A DNA stretch of 64,000 bases, taken from NCBI RefSeq assembly GCF_019977235.1, contig NZ_AP024646.1, positions 3,596,001-3,660,000 of the forward strand, in the 5' to 3' direction. Positions within the stretch are counted from its first letter, which is position 1; every line of letters starts with the position of its first letter. The notes under the pieces were generated by a model. The model had not been told where the DNA came from, searched no databases, and saw nothing but the letters and a program-made list of their open reading frames with translations. The stretch comes from Arthrobacter sp. StoSoilB5. GTDB lineage: Bacteria > Actinomycetota > Actinomycetes > Actinomycetales > Micrococcaceae. Position numbers and translations under genes: made by a program. Shown here in pieces: positions 27,098 through 35,318 of the stretch.

Positions 27098-28180
27098 GTG
27101 AGCAATTCGTGCATCCAGGACAGGGTTTGGGCCAACGAGGCCATTCGCAAGATCGAAGCTGAGAACAACCGTTCGGCAGATACGCACCTCTACGCAGTCC
27201 CCCTGCCCGAGCATTGGGGCGTCCATCTCTACCTGAAGGATGAGTCGACGCACCGATCCGGCAGCCTCAAACACCGCTTGGCCCGTTCGCTGTTCCTCTA
27301 CGGCCTGGTTAATGGCTGGATCACGGAGGGCACCACGATCGTGGAAGCCTCCAGCGGCAGCACTGCAGTCTCGGAAGCGTACTTCGCCCGTCTCATTGGC
27401 CTGCCGTTCATCGCTGTGATGACCAAGACCACCAGCCCGGAAAAGATCGCCCTCATCGAGGAATTTGGTGGCGCGTGCCTCCTTGTGGACCACGCCTCGG
27501 AGGTATACGCGGTGGCGGAGGAGACGGCGAAAACGTCGGGCGGCTATTACATGGACCAATTCACCTTCGCCGAGCGCGCCACGGACTGGAGGGGCAACAA
27601 CAACATCGCTGAATCAATCTTCCAGCAGCTCTCCCGCGAAGAGCATCCGGTACCCGAGTGGATCGTAGTGGGCGCAGGAACGGGCGGCACGAGTGCGACC
27701 ATCGGCCGCTACCTGCGGTACAACAGGCATAGCACCTGCCTTGCAGTGGTGGACCCGGAGAACTCTGCCTTCTACCCGGCATGGCGGGACGGTGACCCTG
27801 CCGCGGCCACCGGTTTGCCGTCCCGCATTGAAGGTATCGGCCGTCCGCGCGCCGAGCCGAGCTTCGTCCCGGCTGTAATCGACCACATGATCCAGGTCCC
27901 GGATGCAGCTTCCGTGGCAGCAATGCGGCACCTGCGCAAGCTCACGGGCTTGCACGCAGGGCCCTCCACGGGCACCAACCTTTGGGGCGTCTGGCAACTC
28001 GTGGCCCGGATGGTTTCCCAGGGGCGGAAGGGAAGCATTGTCTCGCTCATGTGCGACGGCGGCGAGCGCTATACCGGCAGCTATAACGACGCCGCGTGGC
28101 TGGCCAGCAAAGGACTGGACCCTTCACCGTACGAAGCTGCGCTGGACCGCTTCCACGAAACCGGTATTTGGACGGATTAG
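27098..28180 (+). CDS. Cds1-like PLP-dependent cysteine desulfhydrase
   Basis: A 360-residue fold type II PLP enzyme from GTG 27098. The PLP lysine is in [13 protein letters not shown] near residue 56, the substrate loop in [18 protein letters not shown] near 85, and the phosphate glycine loop in [19 protein letters not shown] near 190. The sequence matches the actinobacterial cysteine synthase-like branch that includes mycobacterial Cds1 (Rv3684), which degrades cysteine to H2S, pyruvate and ammonia. A biosynthetic cysteine synthase is the alternative, but the long C-terminal extension favours Cds1. Its stop overlaps that of the convergent metallo-hydrolase. Confidence 0.85.
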   Translation: MSNSCIQDRVWANEAIRKIEAENNRSADTHLYAVPLPEHWGVHLYLKDESTHRSGSLKHRLARSLFLYGLVNGWITEGTTIVEASSGSTAVSEAYFARLIGLPFIAVMTKTTSPEKIALIEEFGGACLLVDHASEVYAVAEETAKTSGGYYMDQFTFAERATDWRGNNNIAESIFQQLSREEHPVPEWIVVGAGTGGTSATIGRYLRYNRHSTCLAVVDPENSAFYPAWRDGDPAAATGLPSRIEGIGRPRAEPSFVPAVIDHMIQVPDAASVAAMRHLRKLTGLHAGPSTGTNLWGVWQLVARMVSQGRKGSIVSLMCDGGERYTGSYNDAAWLASKGLDPSPYEAALDRFHETGIWTD

Positions 28181-28872
28181 ACCTCTATGGATTCGCGGGG
28201 TGCGAGTCGCGTGTAAGTGGTTCCGTAACGGGCGCCGATCCGGGTGACGTGGCCCTCCACAATTCCCCTGCCCAGCTCATTAAGCAGACCGTCATGGACG
28301 GGGAACGCCCGGGGTGCGCGCACGGAGATGACAAAGTCCACCACTTCCCCCACTTTGGACCATGGCGCATGAATGGGCACCAGGAGAGTCTGGACATTGA
28401 TTCCGTCCGGGACCACGAATGAATCACCCGGGTGGAAGACATTCCCATCCACCAGGTAACCGATGTTGGACACCACGGGAATCTGCGCATGGATAACGGC
28501 ATGCTGGCCACCGAAGGTCCGCACCTGGAACCCCGCTGCCTCGAAACCGGATCCCGGTTCAACCACGTGGATGCGCCTGACCAAAGCGTCGGATCCAGCG
28601 TCGGATCCAGTTGCGTCGGTCTGTGCTGCCTCGGTGAGGGATTTCGCAACGCCCGCGGGCGCATATACCTCAAGCGAAGAGTTGCTGCGTAGGGCGGCCA
28701 GCACGGCCGGGCGATCAATATGGTCGTTGTGCTCGTGGGTTACAAGTACTGCATGTGCGCCTGCCAAGGCTTCCTCGGACTCGGAGAAGGTGCCGGGATC
28801 GATAACCAGGACCCGCCGGTCCTTCTCCAGGCGGACACAGGCATGCGTGAACTTGGTGAGCTTCATGGTCAC
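28177..28872 (-). CDS. MBL-fold metallo-hydrolase
   Basis: A 231-residue beta-lactamase-fold protein. The metal site [13 protein letters not shown] is near residue 46, preceded by [17 protein letters not shown], and further histidines lie at GGQHAVIH and FHPGDSF. It resembles the UlaG/UPF0173-like branch of small hydrolases. The ATG at 28866, two codons in, is an equally good start. Substrate unknown. It is convergent with the Cds1-like gene, with overlapping stop codons. Confidence 0.9.
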   Translation of the reverse strand: MTMKLTKFTHACVRLEKDRRVLVIDPGTFSESEEALAGAHAVLVTHEHNDHIDRPAVLAALRSNSSLEVYAPAGVAKSLTEAAQTDATGSDAGSDALVRRIHVVEPGSGFEAAGFQVRTFGGQHAVIHAQIPVVSNIGYLVDGNVFHPGDSFVVPDGINVQTLLVPIHAPWSKVGEVVDFVISVRAPRAFPVHDGLLNELGRGIVEGHVTRIGARYGTTYTRLAPRESIEV

Positions 28873-28960
28873 AGCCTAGGGGCGGCCGCCGACAGTTTCC
28901 AAGCCTCCCCTGCTGGTAAAATTGGGGTTTGCCAGCGTTCCCAGGGAAGTGAGTCTTTCA

Positions 28961-29428
28961 ATGCCACAGGGCACCAATTCCGCCACGACAGGCCCAGCTT
29001 CGCCTGCGGCCACCGGCGTCAGGGAGCAGCGCGTTACCAAGCAGCGCCTGGCCGTCAGTGCCGCCCTGGATGAATTGGACGACTTCGTCAGCACCCAGGA
29101 ACTGTACCGACTGCTGCAGAACAAGGGCATCTCTGTATCCCTTGCTACGGCCTACCGCATCCTGCAGTCCCTTGCAGACGATGGACTCATTGATGTCCTC
29201 CGCAACGGTGAGGGCGAAGCCGTCTACCGCCGCTGCACAGTGACGGGACACCATCACCACTTGCTGTGCCGGAACTGCGGCAAAGCTGTGGAAGTGGAGG
29301 CCCCCGCCGTCGAAACCTGGGCGGCGCGTACAGCCGCTGAGCATGGTTTCACTGAGGTCGCGCACACTGTCGAGATCTTTGGACTGTGCCCCGAATGCAC
29401 AGCCAAGAAGGCCGCCGGCAGGCTTTAG
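28961..29428 (+). CDS. zur: Fur-family regulator, probably Zur
   Basis: A 155-residue Fur-family repressor from ATG 28961. The winged helix is at about 35-95 (STQELYRLLQNKG, SLATAYRILQSLADDG). The metal-binding part includes GHHHHLLCRNCGKAVEVE and the second structural-zinc pair in FGLCPECTAKK. Zinc specificity is inferred from its position: it ends convergently with znuB, overlapping by 4 bases, and the znu operon carries an AT-rich palindrome of Zur type. The gene has a moderate ribosome site (GGGAAGTGAG). Confidence 0.92.
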   Translation: MPQGTNSATTGPASPAATGVREQRVTKQRLAVSAALDELDDFVSTQELYRLLQNKGISVSLATAYRILQSLADDGLIDVLRNGEGEAVYRRCTVTGHHHHLLCRNCGKAVEVEAPAVETWAARTAAEHGFTEVAHTVEIFGLCPECTAKKAAGRL

Positions 29429-30315
29429 AGGGCGCCCGCAGGCTGGTCCCTTGAGACGCGGCCATTGAGCCCACGGTCTGCCCGCACCCGCCCGATCACG
29501 CGGCACGCCACGTAGATAAGGAATGACAACGTGGTGACGTAGGGGCTAATGGGTATCCGGCTGCCAAGGGCAAGCAGAATGCCACCCACCGTGGCGACGG
29601 TCGCGAACACAACACTCAACAGCACCACAAGGCGTGGTGAGGTAGTAACCCGCAGTGCGGCCGCGGCTGGCGTAATGAGCAGTGCCAAGACCAACAGTGC
29701 GCCGACAATCTGGATGGATAAGGCCACGCTGACTCCAAGCAGCACCATAAAGCCGATCGCCAGGCCACGAACAGGCACACCGCGGGCTTCAGCCATTTCA
29801 GGATCCACGCTTGCGAAACTGAGCGGGCGCCAGATTGCGGCAAGGGCAATCATCACCAGAACGGCCGTGCCGGCGAGGGCCTGAAGCTGGACAGTGTCCA
29901 CGGAAACAATCTGGCCTGTGAGCAAGCCGAATTTATTTGCGGCACGGCCCTCATACAGGGCAAGGAACAAGATGCCCAAGCCAAGCCCGAACGGCATGAT
30001 CACGCCGATGATCGAGTTCTTGTCACGGGCCCTCACACCCATGAATCCCAGCAGGACCGCCGCAGCCACTGAGCCAATCAGCGAGCCGAAAATGATGTCG
30101 GCCCCGATCAGCAGGGCAAAAGCCGCACCCGCGAAGGACAGTTCAGAGATGCCATGGACGGCGAAGGCCAGGTCCCGTTTCATCACGAACGTGCCAACAA
30201 GCCCGCCAAGAAGTCCCAGGACAGCCCCGGCCCAGATGGAGTTCTGGACAAGTACCAGCAATTCGCCATAGTTCTCAAAGTTGAAGATGGTCTGCAGGAT
30301 TCCATCCAGGTCCAT
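29425..30315 (-). CDS. znuB: Zinc ABC transporter permease ZnuB
   Basis: A 296-residue membrane protein of the ABC-3 metal permease family, with about eight hydrophobic helices. Family segments are VGTFVMKRDLAFAVHGISEL near residue 40 and VDPEMAEARGVPVRGL near residue 164, which contacts the ATPase. It follows znuC directly and shares its last 4 bases with the convergent zur gene. Manganese uptake is the alternative, but the partner proteins and zur favour zinc. Confidence 0.93.
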   Translation of the reverse strand: MDLDGILQTIFNFENYGELLVLVQNSIWAGAVLGLLGGLVGTFVMKRDLAFAVHGISELSFAGAAFALLIGADIIFGSLIGSVAAAVLLGFMGVRARDKNSIIGVIMPFGLGLGILFLALYEGRAANKFGLLTGQIVSVDTVQLQALAGTAVLVMIALAAIWRPLSFASVDPEMAEARGVPVRGLAIGFMVLLGVSVALSIQIVGALLVLALLITPAAAALRVTTSPRLVVLLSVVFATVATVGGILLALGSRIPISPYVTTLSFLIYVACRVIGRVRADRGLNGRVSRDQPAGAL

Positions 30316-31149
30316 TTAGAACTCCTGCCCAGCGGTGGCGTGCGCGTCGTCGTGGAAGTGCGTGGTCGCGTCAGGAAGCCCGACGACGACGATTCTCCCG
30401 TTGGCGTGGATGACCTCCACATGGCTGTTGTAAAGCTCCGACAAAACTTCAGTGGTCATGACTTCCTGTGGCGTCCCGACGCGGAAATGGCCGCCAGCCA
30501 AGTACAGGACGCGATCAACGTAGTCGATTACGGGATTGATTTCGTGGGTTACGAAGACAACGGCACTGTTGCGCGCATGGCATTGCTCGTTAATGAGCGA
30601 ACTGACGCCCTGCTGATGATGCAGATCCAAGGACAGCAGCGGTTCATCACAAAGGAGCACCTGTGGTTCCGTGGCCAATGCCTGCGCCACCCGAAGCCGC
30701 TGCTGCTCTCCGCCGGACAACTGCCCGACAGGCACCTTCGCATAGTCCGAGGCTCCCACCAGCTCCAGCAGTTCATCGATGCGCTGGTTTACCTTGCCCG
30801 AGGACAGCCGCATACCCCAACGGTGCCCGTCGATGCCCAGCCCAACCAGGTCACGTGCGCGCAAAGGCGTATCGGGCGCGAAGGACTTTTGCTGGGGGAT
30901 GTAACCGATCCGTTTGCTTCCCCGTTCAACCGGGTGCCCGCCCAAGGAAACCGTTCCCGACTTCAGTTCCTGAAGGCCCAGCAGAACTTTCAGGAAGCTG
31001 GTCTTACCACTGCCGTTGGGCCCGAGGACGGCAAAGAACTCCCCCGGATTGATGTCGAGGTCAAGATCACGCCAAAGTGTCCTCTTGCCGAACTGAAGGC
31101 TCGCTCCGCGGAGGCTCACTACGGGTGTCAAAAGTCGTCCTCGATTCAT
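30316..31149 (-). CDS. znuC: Zinc ABC transporter ATP-binding protein ZnuC
   Basis: An ATPase of 277 residues from ATG 31149. Walker A is VLGPNGSGKTSFLKVL near residue 42, the signature [18 protein letters not shown] near 143, and Walker B VLLCDEPLLSLD near 165. The C-terminal tail is His-rich (TTHFHDDAHATAGQEF), as in many zinc ATPases. A TTG seven codons in follows a GAGGACG sequence and may be the true start. It lies 153 bases after znuA and is joined to znuB. Confidence 0.93.
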   Translation of the reverse strand: MNRGRLLTPVVSLRGASLQFGKRTLWRDLDLDINPGEFFAVLGPNGSGKTSFLKVLLGLQELKSGTVSLGGHPVERGSKRIGYIPQQKSFAPDTPLRARDLVGLGIDGHRWGMRLSSGKVNQRIDELLELVGASDYAKVPVGQLSGGEQQRLRVAQALATEPQVLLCDEPLLSLDLHHQQGVSSLINEQCHARNSAVVFVTHEINPVIDYVDRVLYLAGGHFRVGTPQEVMTTEVLSELYNSHVEVIHANGRIVVVGLPDATTHFHDDAHATAGQEF

Positions 31150-31302
31150 GCGTTGCTGGCGAACGCAACTGTTGTTGGCGCCTCTAGGTTGGCGCCTGTG
31201 CTGGTGCAGGATCCTGTGCTGGTGAGAGACGGGAGCCCCGCAGCCATCCTGAATATCTTAGGACGCGCACGGGGCCGGCACCGCAATGGAAGGCCAGGAA
31301 AT

Positions 31303-32274
31303 CTACTTCTTGAGTGCAGCCGCGATGGAATCCACGTTGCCTGTCATCCACTGCACGTAGTCCTTTCCGTCCGGCAATGTTTCCGTGAAGTTCACGACCG
31401 GCACGCCCGCAGCCTCCGCGGCCCGCTTGACGGACTCAGTCTGCGGCCCTTCCGTCTGTTCGTTGTAAGCCAGCAGCCGGACACCTCCGGCGCTGACCAT
31501 GTCAGTTGTTTCCTTCAGGACAGATGCCGGAACGTCGATCCCCTCTTCAATGGCAGCGCTGTAGGCCTCCGGAGTCTTGTTCTCCAGGCCAGCTGCTGCC
31601 AGCAGGTACAAGGGAACGGGCTCGGTGATCGCCACAGGAGCGTGGTCGTTGGCTTCCTTGAGGGCACCGAGCTTCCCGTTGATCTCTGTCAGCTTCGCCT
31701 TGAACGTGGCGGCATTGGCTGAAAAAGTCGAGGCCGACGCAGCATCCAGGCTACCGAGCTTGCTGGCAACCGCATCGGCGAATTTGGCCATCGTGTCCAG
31801 GCTGTACCAGACGTGCTCGTTGAACCCGCCGTGGTCATGGTTGTGCTCTTCTTCGGAGGACGCAGCGTCGCTATGGCTTTCCTCTTCGGGAGCCAGCCCC
31901 GAGACCTCAACGGCGCTGATCATGTTTTCGTGGCCGACCTTGGTCTCGTCGGCAATCTTGTGGAGGAACTCGTCATAGCCTCCGCCGTTTTCCACCACGA
32001 GCTTGGCCTTGGAAATAACCAGCTTGTCCTGTGCACTGGCTTCGTAGGAATGCGGGTCCTGGCTGGTCTTGGTGATAATCGCATTCACTTTGACTTTGTC
32101 CCCGCCAACAGCTTTGACGACATCCGCGTACACGTTCGTGGAGGTCACCACTTCAATGGCTCCCGACGATGAGGACGGCGCTCCTGCCCCGGCGCTTCCG
32201 GAACAGGAAGAAAGCAACAGGGCGGCAAGGCCGGCAGAAGCGGCCATTGACATGCGGGCGACGGAACGGCGCAC
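31303..32274 (-). CDS. znuA: Zinc-binding lipoprotein ZnuA
   Basis: A cluster A-I metal-binding protein of 323 residues from GTG 32274, chosen because GTGAGG lies just upstream and the signal peptide then starts RRSVARMSMAAS. The lipobox is LLLSSCSGS with Cys about 24. Metal histidines are at DPHSYEASAQD and in NEHVWYSL, and the acidic His loop SSEEEHNHDHGGFNEH typical of zinc-specific members lies near residue 145. It delivers periplasmic-side zinc to ZnuBC. A palindrome resembling a Zur operator lies 65 bases upstream. Confidence 0.93.
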   Translation of the reverse strand: MRRSVARMSMAASAGLAALLLSSCSGSAGAGAPSSSSGAIEVVTSTNVYADVVKAVGGDKVKVNAIITKTSQDPHSYEASAQDKLVISKAKLVVENGGGYDEFLHKIADETKVGHENMISAVEVSGLAPEEESHSDAASSEEEHNHDHGGFNEHVWYSLDTMAKFADAVASKLGSLDAASASTFSANAATFKAKLTEINGKLGALKEANDHAPVAITEPVPLYLLAAAGLENKTPEAYSAAIEEGIDVPASVLKETTDMVSAGGVRLLAYNEQTEGPQTESVKRAAEAAGVPVVNFTETLPDGKDYVQWMTGNVDSIAAALKK

Positions 32275-32338
32275 GGGAACCTCACATCTACTCAAATGAG
32301 AATCAAAAACATCTACTGGTTGAGTTCAGCTTAGCCCT

Positions 32339-32359
32339 AAATGGGAATGATTCCTATTT
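32339..32359. promoter_or_regulatory. Candidate Zur operator
   Basis: A 21-base palindrome with one mismatch: arms AAATGGGAAT and ATTCCTATTT around a central G. The GAATGATTC core resembles Fur/Zur boxes. It lies 65 bases upstream of the znuA start. Inferred from symmetry and context. Confidence 0.6.
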
Positions 32360-32409
32360 AGCATGTCTGGCGTCGACCACCCAAAGGCCGACGCCAGCCA
32401 TGATTGTCG

Positions 32410-33483
32410 CTATTGCTGCGTCTGCGGACCGCCCAGGCGGCGGATTCCCGTCGCCTGGGTGGCGTCGCGGATCTCGCCCACCAGTTGCTCGATCACGTCC
32501 TCAAGGAACAACACGCCCTGCGTCGCCCCTCCGGGATCAACCACGCGGGCCAAGTGGGACCCGGTCCGCTGCATCACAGACATCGCCTGTTCGATCTCGT
32601 CCTCCGGGGAGAGGTTCGCCAGGGAACGGATCCGCCCCTCAGCAATAGGATGGCGGCGCCCCTCCTCCGGTATGGAGAGGATGTCCTTGACGTGCAGGTA
32701 TCCGGCGAGTTCGCCGTCGTCGTCCACCATGGGGAAACGCGAGAAGCCGGTACGGCTGACAGCCTTTTCCAACTCGATCGGAGTCGTCGCCGTCCTGAGG
32801 ACCACCAACTTGTCCAACGGAACCATGATGTGCGACGCCGTGTGTTCAGAGAATTCCAAAGCACCGCTGAGCAAACCTGCGTCGTCGTCCACCAGGCCAT
32901 GCCGCGTGGACTCCTGGACAATCGACTGGACTTCCTCGAGGGTGAACGAGGACGACACTTCGTCCTTGGGCTCGATCTTCATCAATCGGAGGATGTGGTT
33001 TGCCAGCCAGTTAAGTGTCCAGATCACCGGTTTGACCAGACGGCCAATAAACATCAGCGGCGGCGCCAACAGGAGGGCCGCCTTGTCTGCCACGGAGACC
33101 GAGATGTTCTTGGGTACCATCTCTCCGAAGGTCACGTGCAGGAACGTGACGAACAGGAGTGCAATCGCGAAGGCGATGACATCCGCCAGTTCCATCGGCA
33201 CGCCAACCATCTCAAGCGGCTCCGCCAAAAGGTGATGGATGGCCGGCTCTGCAACCTGAAGAATCAGGAGAGAGCAGACTGTAATGCCCAGTTGTGCGCA
33301 GGCCAGCATCAGGGACACGCTCTCCATGGCCCGCAAGGTGGTTTGGGCCCGCTTTGAGCCAGCCTCCGCCAAAGGCTCGATCTGGCTACGGCGCGCGGAC
33401 ATGACGGCGAATTCAGCAGCAACGAAGAAGGCATTGCCGATCAAGAGGACCACGAGCCAGGCAATTCCTGCCCAGTCACTCAT
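32410..33483 (-). CDS. CNNM/CorC-type membrane protein (DUF21 and CBS pair), shorter
   Basis: A 357-residue protein. The N-terminal DUF21 membrane domain has four hydrophobic stretches (about 1-190; GEMVPKNISVSVADKAALLL near 123). It is followed by a CBS pair (IMVPLDKLVVLRTATTP near 215, RFPMVDDDGELAGYLHVKDI near 246, later VVDPGGATQGVLFLEDVIEQ). No CorC_HlyC transporter-associated domain follows, unlike its upstream neighbour. Proteins of this family are annotated as hemolysin-like, but are mainly implicated in Mg2+ or Co2+ transport and its control by nucleotides. It overlaps the other paralogue by 4 bases. Confidence 0.9.
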   Translation of the reverse strand: MSDWAGIAWLVVLLIGNAFFVAAEFAVMSARRSQIEPLAEAGSKRAQTTLRAMESVSLMLACAQLGITVCSLLILQVAEPAIHHLLAEPLEMVGVPMELADVIAFAIALLFVTFLHVTFGEMVPKNISVSVADKAALLLAPPLMFIGRLVKPVIWTLNWLANHILRLMKIEPKDEVSSSFTLEEVQSIVQESTRHGLVDDDAGLLSGALEFSEHTASHIMVPLDKLVVLRTATTPIELEKAVSRTGFSRFPMVDDDGELAGYLHVKDILSIPEEGRRHPIAEGRIRSLANLSPEDEIEQAMSVMQRTGSHLARVVDPGGATQGVLFLEDVIEQLVGEIRDATQATGIRRLGGPQTQQ

Positions 33484-34832
33484 ACGGCACCTGCTTCGTG
33501 GCGGTCATTCTGCGTGTCCTTAAGCGTGGCCTCGTCATCGGCAATGTGGTGGAAGCAGATCCGGTCAATTCTCCGCCCGTCCATCCGTGTCACCGTCAAC
33601 GTGCCCCCGCCGGCGTCCACCACATCACCCACCTTTGCAATGCGGCCAAGCTTGCTCATCACGTAACCGCCAACAGTTTCGTAGGCAGACTCATCTGGAA
33701 CGGTCAGGTTGGGGATTTGTTCGGACACTTCATCCGGCCTCAGCAGGCCGGGAAAGTACCAGTCGCCGGACGCACTCTGCAGAAGGCCCGGACGGACTTT
33801 GTCGTGCTCGTCCGAGACCTCGCCAACGATCTCTTCCACAAGATCTTCCAGGGTAGCGATACCGGCAGTGCCACCATATTCATCGAGTACAACAGCCAGT
33901 TGCAGGTTTCCTTCGCGCAGTTCGGACAGAAGCGCATCCAGATGGATGGTCTCTGGAACGCGAAGTACGTCCGTCATGATGGCACCTGCCTGCAGCTTTG
34001 CCCGACGGTCCGCGGGCACGGCCACTGCCTTCTTGACGTGGACCACGCCGCGGATGTCGTCAGCCGAGTCACCGATGACCGGGAAGCGGGAGTATCCGGT
34101 CCTCCGGGCGGCGTCGAGGATGTCAGCCACGGGCTGGTCCGCGTCGATCGTTTCCATCCGGATCCGTGGCGTCATGACGTCCGCTGCTGTGCGCCCCGAA
34201 AAGTTCAAGGTTCTCGCTACGAAGTTTGCGGTGCCGGCGTCCAGCGTGCCCAGCTCGGCAGAGCGCCGGACGAGGGAAGCCAACTCGGCCGGAGTCCGCG
34301 CTCCCGAGATTTCCTCTTTCGCTTCCAGTCCAAACAGGTTCAGCACCCTGTTGGAGAAACCGTTGAGCACCACGATCGCGGGCTTGAAGACGGCGGTAAA
34401 AATGAGCTGCGCACGGGCCAGCCTCTTGCCCAGCGGGAATGCCAGGGCGATGGCCATGTTCTTGGGCACCAGCTCGCCCAGGAGCATCGACAGCAGGGTG
34501 GCGAAGGCCATCGCGACAACCAGGGCTATGGAGTGTGCGACTTCCGGAGTGAGGCCAAGCAGGCCCAGCGGACCCACAAGCAGCTGCCCCACAGATGGCT
34601 CCATGACGAAACCTGTCAGGAGCGTGGTCATCGTAATGCCAAGTTGGCAGCTGGAAAGCTGGGTGGACAGGGACTTCAAGCATTTCAGGAGCGGAGCCGC
34701 GGCGTGGTCGCCGTTCTCGACTGCCCGCTGAACGCTGGCCTGGTCCAAGGCGACCAAGGAAAACTCAACTGCTACAAAGAAGCCGGTGCCAAGAATCAGG
34801 GCAAAGCCGGCAAGGAGAAGAACCCATTCCAC
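33480..34832 (-). CDS. CNNM/CorC-type membrane protein (DUF21, CBS pair and C-terminal CorC_HlyC domain)
   Basis: A 450-residue paralogue of the following gene. DUF21 membrane domain about 1-200 (LLGELVPKNMAIALAFPLGK near 120); CBS pair with VMTPRIRMETIDAD near 217 and VVLDEYGGTAGIATLEDLVE near 314; C-terminal CorC_HlyC domain about 350-430 ending GRRIDRICFHHI. Start is GTG with GGAGGG upstream. The two are translationally coupled, which suggests that they assemble together. The likely role is divalent cation transport or its regulation; direct evidence of substrate is absent. Confidence 0.9.
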   Translation of the reverse strand: MEWVLLLAGFALILGTGFFVAVEFSLVALDQASVQRAVENGDHAAAPLLKCLKSLSTQLSSCQLGITMTTLLTGFVMEPSVGQLLVGPLGLLGLTPEVAHSIALVVAMAFATLLSMLLGELVPKNMAIALAFPLGKRLARAQLIFTAVFKPAIVVLNGFSNRVLNLFGLEAKEEISGARTPAELASLVRRSAELGTLDAGTANFVARTLNFSGRTAADVMTPRIRMETIDADQPVADILDAARRTGYSRFPVIGDSADDIRGVVHVKKAVAVPADRRAKLQAGAIMTDVLRVPETIHLDALLSELREGNLQLAVVLDEYGGTAGIATLEDLVEEIVGEVSDEHDKVRPGLLQSASGDWYFPGLLRPDEVSEQIPNLTVPDESAYETVGGYVMSKLGRIAKVGDVVDAGGGTLTVTRMDGRRIDRICFHHIADDEATLKDTQNDRHEAGAV

Positions 34833-35318
34833 TTAGCGCATCCCTCCAAGGGCAGGCGCTTGCAGTTTGGAAGTTCCGCTGACGGGGGAGATTCGCCCCG
34901 GCGGAGGCTGATCGGGTGCCTCAGACGCATGGTCCGTGGCACCACCGGCTTGGAACGCCGGCGCGTGATGGGCATGTGAACGGGTGTTGCCGGCTCGAGG
35001 GGTGCGCTGTGCGGAGTTGCCTGATTGGCTCCCCCGACAGTTCCCAGGCCGGCACCTAGATTTACTGTCCATAAGGGTTTCAGTCTACAGGGCAGGTGCC
35101 GCGGGCCCGCGCAGTGGTCTCCTGCTTGAAGAAAATGGAGTGCCCGAGCATTACGTCGGCCTCAACATGATTTAGGTCACCACTATTGGCAGTTAACCAA
35201 CGATCCTAACTAGACTGACAAAGGTCTGAGTTCGCGGGACCCGGACCCTGGTGCATCGTTGCGGAAAAGCAACCTTGGCCAGCGGGAAATCAAAACTCAT
35301 GGAAGAGGCGTATTTCAA
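34833..35318. other. Divergent control region between CNNM pair and kgd
   Basis: This 486-base gap holds no convincing gene. A proline-rich frame of 79 codons on the minus strand just before the CNNM gene has no family character. Toward kgd, a sequence ATGA-N6-TCAC (35167-35180) is one base off the CRP/GlxR core, followed by a TTGGCA (35186-35191) that could be a -35 with TAGACT (35211-35216) as -10, spacing 19. These regulatory readings are tentative. Confidence 0.4.

Noticed and set aside
30154..31722. 522-codon plus-strand frame over znuC and znuA
   Set aside because: Antisense shadow crossing two well-supported genes and their gap.
34833..35072. 79-codon minus-strand frame before the CNNM pair
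   Set aside because: Pro/His/Ala-rich with no family similarity and no clear ribosome site; likely noise in the control region.
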